From Siphonodentalium dalli (taxonomy: Eukaryota; Mollusca; Scaphopoda; Gadilida; Siphonodentaliidae): a stretch of 64,000 nucleotides of DNA. The DNA is taken from positions 9,403,814 to 9,467,813 of the forward strand of contig CP136063.1 of assembly GCA_032622095.1 (NCBI GenBank), written 5' to 3'. The notes beneath the pieces are model-generated. The model saw only the letters and a list, made by a program, of their open reading frames with translations, was not told the origin of the DNA and did no database searches. Of the stretch, positions 48,801-59,589 are shown piece by piece (position 1 is the first letter of the stretch; each line of letters opens with the position of its first letter). The translations under genes were made by a program, and so were the position numbers.

Positions 48801-51800
48801 CAGGTAAAATATAACTATCTTTGGATTGAAAGGTGTTTATTGTTTTGGTCTATTTTAAATGTATCACACTAGATTGTTTATAGACTGAATTGCTCAAGAT
48901 GGCTTCCAAAATGGCAACCAAATTTGTAGAATGTTACTTTTTTACATATATCCCGAACATTCTCTGCATTATCCGAAAAGGTAGCATATTGTGACTCACT
49001 TGGTTATTATACATGTTATTTAATTAACTGACAACTACATGTTCTATTCTGGTTGTCTCAGTTCCTTTTGGAGCATGACAAATTCATTTTAAAATATGCA
49101 ATTTTGCTGAGAACCTCTTTTGTAATTTTGGCCACATTTATTGAAAGGAAATGGGCAGAACTTTGATACAGAACTGAGATGGATCATAATCTTTGGCTAT
49201 TCTGGTCCATTATGATAAAAAAAGTGTCAACATGATACAGTGTGGATGCCAAGATCATAGCCAGGGAGTTACTCTATGATCATATGTGAGGTGAATAGGT
49301 ATACAGGGAGTTATTGTATGTCATGACTGATGTGAGTAGGTATACAATGAGTGACTATATGGTTATTAGTGGGTTGTCCATGGTAAGATACATCTAGGTA
49401 TACAGGGAGAGGTCATGGTCAGGTGTGAGGTTAATCGGTATGCATGGAGTGACTCTATGGTGTATGATTGTGTATATTCAGTACGGGTGCAACCGGTGTA
49501 CCTGTATGGTCATTGGTGTGGTGTATGGATATAGCTACATGGTCATCTGTGTGTTGATTATGTATATATGGAGTGACTGTAAGGTCCTGGGAGGTATGTG
49601 CATGTGTTGTCTGTATGATCATGGATGGGGTGTGTGGATAAATAGGGAGTGATTTTATGGTTACGGGTAATGTGTACAGGTATACATGGAATAACTGTAC
49701 GGTCATGATTGAATATGAATACCTGGAGTACGCTTGGTGGACATTATCGAGGGTGTGGTTATATAGGGAGTGTCCGTGTGGTAATGGTGGGATGTATATT
49801 TATATATCTCGTGGATGTATTATCATTTGTGGGTGTATAAGGCGTAGCTGTATTATCATATGATTATGCAGTTAATTGCTGAATTGTCATGTGTGAGGTG
49901 TATATGCAAGTATGGAGTGTTTGAGTGGTCGTGTGTGCGGTTTTTTGTATATCTGGAAGGGCTGAATGGCCATTAGTGAGGTTTACATGTATACCTGGAG
50001 TAAATCTATAGTCTAGGGTGAGCTGCATATGTATATCGAGTGGTTATATGACTATGTGTGTCAAATAGGTATACAAGTAGTGACTGTATGGTTAATAGTG
50101 AGATGAGAACATGTAGGTATACAAGACAGTAGTGACTGTATGGTCACAAATGTAATGAACATCTATACAGTGGGTGACTAAATGGTCATGTGTCAGGCGT
50201 ATGAGTATACCTGGTGCTCCTGTTTGGTGACTCGTGGCGGTATGGTCATGTGTAGGTTATACCAGTATAACACGTGTTGCTTTATTGTCATGGGCGAGGG
50301 ATATGTGTATATAGCGAGTGGCTATATGGCCATGGATGAGGTGCACATGCATACATGGAGTGACTATAGTGACATGAATGGGGTGTATTAGTATATCTTA
50401 AGTGGCTATTCGGCTATGGTGTGACAAATAGGGATACAAGGAGTGACATGGCCAATGTTGAGGCGAATATGTATACAAGGATTGACCATGATCATGTATG
50501 AATGTTTTGAATAGGTACACACGGGGTGACTATATGGCCATAGGTCAGATGAAGGAGTATACCAGGTGACATGGGTGAGGGTATGAGTATGAAGCGAGTG
50601 GCTATATGGCCAATGGTGAGGTGCATATGTATACCGGAATGACTTTATGGCCATTGTTGTGGTGTTGATGTAAATATTTATTGTCTATTTGACCATGCGT
50701 TTGGAGAATTGGTATACAGGGGGTGACCTTATGGCCAATGGTGAGATGAATGTGTATACAGGGAGTGACTATATGGTTATGGGTCATGTTTAGGAGTATA
50801 CCGGGTGTGCCTGCATTGTGACGCATGGCTGTATGGTCATCCGTGGTCATGGATCAGGTGTACATGTATACAGTAGGTCACTACATTGTTATGTCTGTGG
50901 TGTTTATGTATATATGTAATGACTGTGTGCTAATGGGTGGCTATCGCTTTCCACACTTAACACCCCCCATCTACATAAACATCATCAAGATGGAGAACTC
51001 TCTGACATGACCTCTTTATTGATTAACATACCCTTGAGTTATTGTAGAAAGCGATAGCCACCCAAAATACAACCCACCCATTACCACCAAGATATAACCC
51101 ACCCATTACCCAAGTCACTCCATATGTACATAAACACCACACAAATGACAACATAGTAACCCACTTTATACACGTACACCTGATCATGCAGCCATACTTG
51201 GTTGTACCCGTACATACCACAAATGACGATACAGCCACGAGTCACCATGCATGAACACCAGGTATACACCTACACCCGACGCATGACAAAAAGTCACTCT
51301 ATGTATACATATTCACTACATTCACGATCATACAGTCACTCATTGTATACATATTCACCTCACCATGGACCATACAGCCGCTACATGTATACCTATTCGC
51401 CATACACATGACCATAGAGTCAATCCAGGTAAACATATTAATCTCAGTTCCGTCTCAAAGTTCTGCTCATTTCCTTTCAATAATATGGCCAGAATCACAA
51501 AAGAGGTTCTCCGCAAAATTCCATACTGCAACTTTAAAATGAATTTGTCATGCCCCATACGGAACTGGAACACATATAATAGAACGTATTTGTCAGTTAA
51601 TTAACTAATACGTAAAATAACCAAGTGAGTCACAATTTGCTATCTTTTTCGGATAACGCAGAGAATAATGTTCGGGATATGTTAACTTTTAACTTTTTAC
51701 AAATTTGGTTGCCATTTTGGAAGCCATCTTGAGCATTTCAGTCTTTAAACATCACAGTGTGACACACTTAAGATAGACCAAAACAATAAACACCTTTGAT

Positions 51801-54800
51801 ACCAAAGATAGTTGCAGTTTACTTGAACAAATGGTCGAACCCTGAAAAGTTAATTTTTGCCAATATTTTTGTCAAGTTTGTGAGAGAAAAATCCCATATT
51901 TCTGGTGATGTCAGTGGTTACAATAGTAAAAATGATCCATGGTGCATTAGACATGTTAGTATGCAATGTATAGAATACAGATTAGCCAATTGTATACATC
52001 AACCACAACTTGTAAGCGATTGCAGGACACGCTGGTGTAATATTTACCATTTTACATATTTTGGCGGCCATATTGGCAGCCATTTTGAGCCAAAGTAAGA
52101 ATTTTGGTCCCAGTGATTTGGAACATTAATAGTTAATGATATGCCTCACTTACATTACAAAGTTTTGTTCATTTCTTGCTGAAATATGACTAGAATCCCA
52201 ATTGTGATTTTTTGTGAAATTTTATACCGCATTCTGTAAAATCGAATTTTTGAGGGATTGGAAGGGGTTAGGACCCCAATAATTGCATATTTCGTTGCTC
52301 CAATGATCAGTTAATATACAAAACACAAAATAAAGTTGCATTACTCAACCAGTTCCAAACAGCATGAATTGATCTAGAAGAATTTGTGAAAAAATGTTAT
52401 ATTTTCAACTTCCGGTGGCCATTTTGGCGGCCATCTTGGATGGTGAGTTTCAATTTTGGCTCAAAAATGTGTCATTATGTCTCAGCTTCACGAAAATATA
52501 TACATTTGTATACATTTTACAAGATTTTCCCGCTATAATTTGCATAAAACTGACTTAGGGTCTGGAATGAAAAACGGCGGCCATGATGGACGCCATCTTG
52601 TCTGGAGTCTACACGGCCACTTTTTTTTCTTGTTAACATTGCTTAAAAGTTGAAGGACATAATAAGGAACAAAATGAGTGGGGTGAAGTTAAGTCCCAGG
52701 GGGGGGGGTGCAAGGGTACCCCTATTAGCTCCCGGACTATCAGGCTTGATCATGCTAAGTCAAATATACAAAATTTGATGTAAATAAAAAATCCAATTTG
52801 TGACAGCCACTAATTATCTAAGAAATCCAAGATGGCCACTGCACGGTGGCCATTTTGGGTGGCCGACCAAAACCAAAATAGGATGTTCTTGTCTATACAA
52901 CATACTAAGTCATCCTGCGAAGTTTCAAGAAAATTGCTGCATAAATGCTCTCGGCAGAGTGTGCTAATGAAATCCAAGATGGCGGCCATTGGAACCAAAA
53001 TAGGACGTTCTCGTCCACGCATTCACCAGAACCTGTATATGAAATTTGGTGATGATCGGGTGACAAGTATGGCCTGTAGACCGAAGGTTCTGCAAATGTT
53101 GACAGACTCACAGAATCACAGACTTCGGCGCGCGTGACGGCAATAACTTAAAGCACTTGACTTTGTCAAGACAAGCTAAAAAAGAATGTAAACATTTTCT
53201 TACCCATACATCAAGAATTCAAGATCTGACAGAACTTTGAAGTTGAACCAGATTATCATTTGTGAGTATACTGTATTGGCAGAAACTTCAAATTTCTAAT
53301 GGTGATATACAAATATGATAGCCCTGCCCTGTTCATTATTTATTTTATTTCACTTAACTCTTGGAATAAATGAATTACTAGACTACTACTAGTAGTACAT
53401 GATTGATGATGTACTATATTTTCTATTCATTGTGGGCAAGTTAATACTGTAATATAAAGATAGACAAATTACTTGAAACAGTCTAACTCCACAGAACAAA
53501 CTTATTCAAATCTTCGCAGCAATACATTTGTCTTGTGGCAGAATTTACAATTATACTTGGAATTTTCAGATATACATGTACATGAAACGCTTTTGTGTGA
53601 AAAACAAAAAAAATCATTTGTGTATGAAAAAAAATGTTCAAAAACTAACCTTGATAAGCTTTCCTGAACACAGTAAAGACATCCATAATTGGTGGCTTCA
53701 TACTCTTCAGGGTGGTTGCCAACAGTTCGTTCAGTTGCCTTGATACCGTTTCCATTGTTTCCATGCTGTCTGTAAAGGCAATATTGATATCTTGATAAAA
53801 TAATATTAAATAATTCAAAGAGTATACATGTCCACATGACAAATTGACAATACAGCCCATTGATTTGAAAAATACGGTAACTACATTACTTACTAGTATT
53901 TCTCTAAGGACTAACAATTTTTGACTAATATGATATATTTTCGGTACAATGGGATTATGGGAATGGAATAAACAACTTGCCCAGGTATTAGCTGCCCCAA
54001 ATGAGATTCTTTTCCGAATAACTTTCACGAAATGTTTGAACTTTAAGTACATTTCATGTTTGAGCTAACTTTTATGCAACAAAATGGTAGGGCCTATCTG
54101 ATGAAAATTGCCATCCTTTCAATAAATTTTAGCAAAACTGCCAAAATAATTTCTGTGGTGTAATTTGTGCATACATAATATTAATAATAACGTAATAGTT
54201 TACTATATAATAAATTAGTAAATAATACATCACATGTACTTGTATGTTATGATGTAGGTCTACTAAATTTCAATTAACAATATTTTCATATTATAAAATT
54301 TCCAGTCTGCTTCCTTAATTTAAAAGCAATCATTGTGAATTACACACAAATATCTCATTTCAAATATCATATTGTCAGTCTAAGATGAGATCAATGTTTG
54401 GAGAAGTTACTGTGTGTCCTTTATTTACACAATGAAAATAAGTAAAAAGATATCTTTGCACATGCGCGCATTCACTTAGTACGAGGGTGTATTCGAATCA
54501 GCAAGAACAGTGTTCGCGAACGGGGTCAACGTGTTCTTGTTGATTCGAACACATTCAATAACAGTAATGCTCAAATTAAGTGACAACCACAACATAAATA
54601 TTGGAAATTGTTCAGGTTTTAGTCAAAATATGGCTTGTTGCAATTCATCGGAAATCTCACAGGGAGAGCTTTCCGGTGAATGGAAGCAAGCCATATTTCT
54701 GACTAAATCCTGAAAACTTCTCCATAATAATTCTATAGTTTAGGGGGTCACTTATTTTGTGCATTACTGTAAACCTTAATTCAACTTTATTATCACGAAG

Positions 54801-55918
54801 CTCTCCTCCCCCTTCCCTCATTTGAACCTCACCCTTGTGGAGACATCCCTGGATGGACACTGCGAGGTGGGACTGGGAATGCAATGCTGCCATATTAAAG
54901 GTACTCAATCCATTAAAACTCCTCTCAATTACTATTCCAATGGGTTCGGGGGTCAAAAACATTTGATTCGAGTCGAGGAAGTCACCCATCAAAGCTCAGA
55001 TTTGTTAGATATCGATTTTAGAAATCTATTATTTTTCATTATCGGGAATACTTTCTGGCCCAGAACTCAGTCAAAATTGCGTTATTATTACCACTTGATT
55101 TTAGAGTTATCCATCCCTGTCTGTTTGAATAGATTTTGGTGTACACATCCCGAGCAGATTACGGCAGTTGAAGGCAATTATTAGTACTCATCTCGAGTAA
55201 ATAACAAATTTCAAAAATCAACATCTAATAACTCTGAGCTTTTTTTGATGGGTTCCTCGACTCGAATCAAATATTTTTTACCCCCAAAGCCAAAGAAATA
55301 GTAATATAGGACCCTCTGATCGGATTGTTGTTGTTGGAATCTGTTGAGATGGGGACCCTCTGTTCGGATTGAGTACCTTTAAATTTAAACACTTGAAAAT
55401 GTAGTATATCAGTGAATCAAGGGTGAAATATTTATAATTCCATCAGAAACAATTAAGGGGTAATAATTATGTATTAAATATGCAATAGTGTTTAATAAGA
55501 TGTTATTTAATCCACACATTATACACAATATAAACTAGAACTTCTCGATTGTTTACAATTACATTGTTCTGAATGTTCATGACCCAAAAGCACGTGTCAA
55601 TGTTTACGGACATAAAGTCAAGGTGACTGGGGTCGAAGGTCGTTGTCTTATTATCGGCGTAACATTTAAATTTGATTTGAATATGAGACGATGAAAGTGT
55701 GTAATTAAAAGTTAAAAACGATAATTACCTGATATCTCCATCACAACAGCCGGATATTTCTTGGCGTTCTTTGACAAGAGTTTATATTGGTCTGTTGTGT
55801 TTGTAAAAAACGCAAACACCGACGCTCCTGTCTGAATATTTCCCGGCTGAACGATCGATCGCACGTGTTGAACAGAAAATTTCTTCTCTTCAATCCAAAA
55901 TAATACAACGAGAGACAT
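45438..55918 (-). CDS. BEN-domain protein gene, four coding exons, 384 aa
   Basis: Coding exons are 55918-55729, 53769-53650, 47398-47014 and 45897-45438 (minus strand). All introns are GT-AG and the phases fit (1, 1, 2), so the total of 1155 nt reads through without a stop. BEN domains bind DNA and act as transcriptional or chromatin adaptors in the nucleus; they are found in animal proteins and some DNA viruses. Layout by residue: 1-64, a compact domain rich in beta-type residues; 65-104, a helical segment; about 113-205, proline-rich repeats; 233-269, a charged coiled coil; about 305-375, the BEN domain; then a basic tail REAKKK. The gene starts 476 bp from the divergent zinc-finger gene. 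Its second intron is swollen to 6.2 kb by nested transposons. Alternatives are a host regulator or a transposon-encoded accessory protein. Confidence 0.8.
45898..47013 (-). other. BEN gene intron 3
   Basis: 1.1 kb. It contains an 18-base G run at 46834-46851 on the plus strand and, near 46393-46461, an imperfect inverted repeat ('ggcgataaatcgcacgcctt' against 'aaggtgcgagggctatcgcc'). No coding sequence is seen. Confidence 0.6.
47014..47398 (-). CDS. BEN gene exon 3, proline-rich PAPTQ repeats
   Basis: The acceptor is 'tatgttttcag' and the donor 'ac|gtaagtg'. The exon encodes about eleven copies of a heptad like VPAPTQN (variants YVHVPAPPPTQ, HAPMPTQ), then a Ser/Thr-rich end LSSLTTSTSVAAHHLQDM. 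Such repeats form extended linkers. The units are nearly identical, so length may vary between alleles. The antisense frame over it is a shadow. Confidence 0.75.
47414..47911 (+). mobile_element. Helitron-like element, left part (split by foldback)
   Basis: It begins with 'aatgaaagtgtcaatgacac', the same cap as at 4326 and 15187, only 15 nt from the boundary of BEN exon 3. The element runs into the foldback insertion at 47912 and resumes at 52743. Confidence 0.7.
47912..52739. mobile_element. 4.8 kb foldback element with very long inverted arms
   Basis: The ends are 'tagtccgggagctaata' and its exact complement. Both are flanked by TCA (47909-47911 and 52740-52742), a possible 3 bp target duplication. 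From 47912 to about 49245 the sequence pairs with 52739 down to about 51430 with few mismatches. Both arms contain 'caagatggccgcc', 'aatggctgccaatatggcc' and 'gatggcttccaaaatggc'. Further inward, each arm turns into a minisatellite, and the centre (50936-51063) is bounded by 'gggtggctatcgctttc' and its complement. No transposase is present. The layout resembles FB/Galileo-type foldback transposons; a MULE or other origin is equally possible. It sits in BEN intron 2, inside an older element. Confidence 0.8.
49250..50935. repeat. Minisatellite of the left foldback arm (~55 bp, irregular)
   Basis: 'gtatacagggagtgactata', 'tatggtcatg' and 'gtgaggtg' recur about 30 times at roughly 50-60 bp. The matching tract of the other arm, inverted at about 51064-51430, is only ~370 bp. 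One arm has therefore expanded or the other contracted since the arms were equal. Confidence 0.8.
52743..53178 (+). mobile_element. Helitron-like element, right part
   Basis: It contains two diverged monomers of about 145 bp, each starting 'aaatccaagatgg' (52825, 52970) and including 'aatttggtgatgatcgg' and 'tggcctgtagaccg'. These resemble the 164 bp satellite monomer. It ends with 'gcaataacttaaagc' and a hairpin 'acttgac'/'gtcaag', then 'agctaaa', like the other right ends. Confidence 0.7.
53179..53649. other. Proximal part of BEN intron 2
   Basis: This 470 bp between the transposon end and exon 2 is AT-rich and shows nothing else. Confidence 0.5.
53650..53769 (-). CDS. BEN gene exon 2
   Basis: The acceptor is 'gcctttacag' and the donor 'caag|gttag'. 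The 120 nt encode DSMETMETVSRQLNELLATT and then LKSMKPPIMDVFTVFRKAYQ, probably mostly helical. The other two frames of this exon do not join in phase with the neighbours. Confidence 0.75.
54560..54771. mobile_element. Foldback MITE in BEN intron 1
   Basis: The ends 'aacagtaatgctcaaattaa' and 'gcattactgt' pair over about 28 bp. In the middle, 'ttagtcaaaatatggcttg' (54620) pairs with 'caagccatatttctgactaa' (54686), leaving a 12-base loop. The CAGT start next to TA is compatible with a Tc1/mariner-type MITE, but the left TA is not exact. Confidence 0.65.
54899..55378. mobile_element. TTAA-flanked foldback MITE in BEN intron 1
   Basis: The ends 'aggtactcaatcc' and 'ggattgagtacct' are flanked by TTAA (54895-54898, 55379-55382). 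The arms pair further in: 'tttgattcgagtcgagga' near 54963 pairs with 'tcctcgactcgaatcaaa' near 55253. The target site matches piggyBac-like elements, as for 16747-17365, but the body is different. Confidence 0.75.
55729..55918 (-). CDS. BEN gene exon 1 (start exon)
   Basis: ATG at 55916-55918 with A at -3 ('aagATG'). It encodes MSLVVLFWIEEKKFSVQHV and ends in KKYPAVVMEIS plus one base before the donor 'G|GTAATT'. The pattern of a tryptophan-containing strand, FSV, and a closing K-Y-x-A-x-x-x-E-I-S is reminiscent of small Tudor-like N-terminal domains seen in other BEN proteins; that comparison is from memory and tentative. An upstream extension of the frame begins with GTG only, so I chose the ATG. 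Confidence 0.75.
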
Positions 55919-56394
55919 CTTAATTGTCAACACAAAAATCGCTTGAAGCCTAGAACTGTAACAAGAAATTTGGCGCCACACCGAAGCACCGTCCCAGAGT
56001 TCTCAGAATTATTGGTACCGACCAATGACATTCCTGCTTGGCTGGTAATGTTCGGCATTGACCAATCAACGTGCCGCTCTGTTAAATGTTCGGAAAGCGC
56101 CATCCCATAATTTTGAAACTAAATTACTTCTCAAATAAAACTGTATACTACTCGCCCTGGAGATAACCCGCCGAATGCTAAAAGAACTATTTTATTTGGT
56201 TTTACGTTTTAAATTGGATAACGTCACATGTAAATATTCGAAAATTTCACATTTAAATAAATTCCATTATCCCAAGGAACAAAAATTGCGAAAAAGAATT
56301 TTGTTGCTTACTTTCTGCACGCGAGTTTATATTCTTTAATTGGGGCGGGTTTTCCCCTGGGCGGTTCGTCACATACTCAATCGAGTTGGGGGAA
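55919..56394. promoter_or_regulatory. Shared head-to-head promoter region
   Basis: 476 bp separate the start codons of the BEN gene (minus) and the zinc-finger gene (plus). It contains CCAAT at 56022 and 56062, an inverted copy (ATTGG) at 56011 so that 'attggtaccgaccaat' is nearly palindromic, an E2F-like 'ttggcgcc' at 55970, and a GC box 'ggggcggg' at 56342. There is no TATA box. CCAAT boxes in both orientations are common in bidirectional animal promoters. Transcription start sites cannot be placed from sequence. Confidence 0.55.
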
Positions 56395-56548
56395 ATGTCC
56401 GACTCTGAAAGTGAGAATGGTGGGAAAGAAAATAATTTTAAAATAGTAGTTACTTCTGCTGGAAAAAAATTTGAATGCTTATTATGCAAACGACATTTTT
56501 CAAGCAAGCATTCCGTATATTGTCATTTGTATTCGGTGCATTCATTCA
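56395..56548 (+). CDS. Zinc-finger/transposase gene, exon 1
   Basis: The ATG at 56395 opens MSDSESENGGKENNFKIVVT. A C2H2 finger follows: C28-x2-C31-x12-H44-x4-H49 (FECLLCKRHF, then SVYCHLYSVH). The exon ends in phase 1 before the donor 'a|gtgagtac'. A single N-terminal finger followed by an acidic region is typical of animal EnSpm/CACTA-type transposases; this comparison is from knowledge of the family. Confidence 0.7.
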
Positions 56549-56879
56549 GTGAGTACATATTATGATTTGTCGAAACTCCAACTACTGAACTAGTCTTGCA
56601 TGGTGACAGTGTACGGTCGTACTAATCTAATACTAATCACCGCGCAGAGGGAAAAAAAATGAAAAGAAAAGAAAATAAGTTAGTTTTACCTATTGAGATA
56701 TGAATTATGGATTCACAAAATAGTATTTGGCCCATTTTGGGGTATAATTAGGAATATTATATCGTTTATTCAATAGCAAAGCGCATGCGGAATATATGCG
56801 TGGTGTTTTGAAGTTATACACTAGCATAATTTGTCTATGTCAATACTCATTATACTGTGGGATAATCTCATATATATTG

Positions 56880-57400
56880 TAATTGTCCCCCGAAAAAACA
56901 TTTCGGTGGTCTATAGTAATGAGCGGCGTCCGCCCGAAACGCCAATTCTCATTCAGTTCTCATTATTCGATCGTCCTGAAATTTGGTATGAAGGTGTAAC
57001 TACTGGTTGTCTAGGTGCCTGCCTAATCGGGGTTCGGTCCGATGATTTTTGACAGAGTTATGGCCCTTTTTGTCACTTTTTCGACTTAGAAAATTTAATT
57101 TAATTGTTGTCCGGTGGCAACTCCAGTACTGAATTTCCGAATCCAATCAAACTTGGTACGCATATGTTACAACCCGTCATGCAGGTGCCTATTGAATTGG
57201 GGTTCAGTCCGATGATTTTTGACAGAGTTATAGCCCTTTTTTTAATTAGAAAATTAAACTTTATTGTTGTCCAGATGACAACTCCAGTACTGATTCTCTA
57301 AATCCACTCAAACTTGGTATGCATATGTTACAACCAGTCATGCAAGTGCCTATTGAACCAGGGTTCAGTCCGAGGATTTTTGACAGAGTTATGCCCTTTC
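56880..57400 (-). mobile_element. Tandem-core element in intron 1 of the transposase gene
   Basis: It starts with a hairpin 'gtcccccgaaa' / 'tttcggtgg' at 56885, the inverted counterpart of the end at 38281-38312. Three ~155 bp units follow with 'ccaatcaaacttggtacg', 'gatttttgacagagttat' and 'gtgcctattgaa'. The frames over it are repeat-derived. Confidence 0.65.
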
Positions 57401-57827
57401 AGAAAATGCCGGGAATAGAGAAAATGCCGGGAATAGTGATGTATGTAAGAGGTCATGTAATTTGGCGAATCTAGCCCAGTCTAGCGTGAAGCCGTTATCC
57501 GAAGGCACGTAACTATGGAGATGCACAAGGCTGTATCAAAACACGCCAAATTGTTGCTGACGCATTTAGTTACATTCAAGCGCTAACACTGGTTGAGTTA
57601 GTTATCCTTTATAGATGCGCGTTCATAAAATTATTTTATTAGATTATGACTATACCGGTATGTACACCCCAAAACAAGCAGGTTAGATCTATTCAGCTTG
57701 CAAAAACCTTTCGAACGGTATATAATGTCAAATATTGTATTTTTTTTGCCAATATTTACATCGAGTACATAGTGCCATTTTAATGACCCAGTTAACAAAC
57801 AAAATAATTCACCAATTTAAATTACAG

Positions 57828-58133
57828 GTCCTCTTAAACGAGAGAAAAAGAGATATATTGATAATCCAAGTATAAAGAAACCACGATCAACTGTATGCAG
57901 ACAAACTAAGCTTACTGGTAACCTTGTTGTCGTGCAACAGAAGTTGGAAGAGATTTCTCCGGGTGTGGGACAGGCTGAACAGGCTGGTGACAAACATAAT
58001 GAGCTAATTCAATCTACACATGAACTTGAAGACAGCACTCAAATTCTTCAACATGTAGAAACGTCATCAGAGGTTATCAACATAGACTTTCAGTTAGTAG
58101 ATGAAAACATCAATGCAGAATGTGAAAATGAAG
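57828..58133 (+). CDS. Zinc-finger/transposase gene, exon 2
   Basis: The acceptor is 'ttaaattacag' and the donor 'gaag|gtaatt'; both ends are phase 1 and join in frame with exons 1 and 3. It encodes a basic start (PLKREKKRYIDNPSIKKPR), a possible nuclear localisation signal, then a glutamine/glutamate-rich, probably disordered segment (QQKLEEISPGVGQAEQAG and on to NAECENE). Confidence 0.65.
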
Positions 58134-58164
58134 GTAATTATATTATTTTAGTTCCCACAAGCAA

Positions 58165-58315
58165 ATGTTATATATAGAGGATCTCACTTGAGGTTGTATT
58201 TTATACCGAATTTATAACGAGTTCACCAAATCCATTTGAGTTGAGGATTACCGAGGCTCAGATGGAATTTAGTGGATGAATACAACGAATGTGAGATCCT
58301 TTTTATAACATGACC
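58165..58315. mobile_element. Short foldback MITE in intron 2
   Basis: 'tgttatatatagaggatctc' at 58166 pairs with 'gagatcctttttataaca' near 58293, and internal parts ('aaatccatttgag' / 'ctcagatggaattt') pair as well, so nearly the whole 150 bp folds back. Confidence 0.65.
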
Positions 58316-58506
58316 TCTTTAATATCGTCGACAAATGGAAAGAATTGTTCAAATTCCATTAAAAATCGAAAGCCAGTTAGAAGCCAAAGCAGTGTGGCGT
58401 GACGTGACGTCATAGTGCGCGACAATATATTACATGTGTGTCTTATTCTTCAATATGTAATGGGCAAATTAAGACGATTCAAGTTATAAATAATATATAC
58501 CGGTAT

Positions 58507-58800
58507 CATCTATTATATATTTTGAAAGATCTGTTTGTGTGTGTGCGTGTGTGTGGTGAGAGGGTGTGTGTGTGTGATCGCGATGAACTCGAAAACGGCC
58601 GACCCGATTTCGATGGAACTTGGTATGTGGGGGTACTTTCCGCCAGGAACTGGCATAGGCATATTAATTTTCAGATCCGAGGTAGACTTTTCACGTGCCG
58701 AGGTCAAATCTGTTTTTACGCTGTGTTACGGGACTTTCATTTGAGTTCGGTACTTACAAATCGATTCGAAACAGCGCGAATAATAAAATGCCATTCATAA
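58507..58800 (+). mobile_element. Helitron 5' part in intron 2
   Basis: 'A|tctattatatattttgaa' matches the 5' ends at 13608, 14171, 14793 and 19508. A (GT)n run (58528-58576) and 'ctcgaaaacggccgaccc' follow, as in those copies. No clear CTAG end with hairpin is visible, so it seems truncated. Confidence 0.6.
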
Positions 58801-59223
58801 TAATGACACTGTGAGAATCTTTCGTGTTTCCTCTTTCCAACGATATATAATGCGTATGTATCCGTTTTAGTTATCTGCCTCAATTATCAAGAAGAAGTGG
58901 TACTATCTTCCATCAGGATAAAAATAATGCGTAACTTCTATGACGTCGTTAGAGGTCATAACATTAGATCACGTTAACGCTTAACTAGCCGATGCATTTG
59001 ACTGTTTCAGACGTCTTGGCGATATCTCGGGCACCGATGGTAATTTATCTTTACGTTGAAGCTTGATAATAAATGAGCGTGTGTATATGAGGCGCGTTTA
59101 TATACTTGAGTGGAAATCAAATCTGGTAAAACTGGCGGATTTTTACGGACGAAATTTGATGCATAGGGTATCTCGGTATGTGGCACGTTTAAAATTCAGT
59201 CATTGTTGTCCTTTAAATTACAG

Positions 59224-59480
59224 GTATTCAAGAAGAAATACATAGCATAGACAGTTCAATCTGCAGAAATGAAGGCATTTATGCGAACCAAAATGAAGAA
59301 GCAATTCAAAGTGATTACTCAGACAGTGAACTCAGTGAATTTGATTACTCATCATCATCTTCAAGTTCAGAGTCAGCATCAAGTAGTTCCGATGAGGATG
59401 AAACATCACCAGATTCTACTCAGGCTAACACACAAGAAATGACAATTTTATTTCAAAAATTAGCTACTCACCTGACATAA
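59224..59480 (+). CDS. Zinc-finger/transposase gene, exon 3 with early stop
   Basis: The acceptor is 'cctttaaattacag'. It encodes IQEEIHSIDSSICRNEG and then a strongly acidic serine tract (about 25 residues from DYSDSELSEFD to SSDEDETSPD). The frame ends with TAA at 59478-59480, giving 238 residues with exons 1 and 2. The next frame over (SYSPDIIHTELDLS) would continue 13 codons more, so a one-base indel is possible. No donor is seen before the stop. In the animal EnSpm family the catalytic part should follow; here it does not, so this is either a truncated gene or a short isoform-like product. Confidence 0.6.
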
Positions 59481-59589
59481 TTCATACAGAATTAGATTTA
59501 TCTTAACCTCCGCAAACCGCCACTCAAAAATCGGAAACATGAAACGTTTCGTTTCGTTTGTTCCGTTTCCCAGTTAAACTTTTTAGTTA

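Noticed and set aside
53502-53837. Alternative frame across BEN exon 2 on the minus strand
   Set aside because: It does not join in phase with exon 1 or exon 3, whereas the chosen frame does on both sides.
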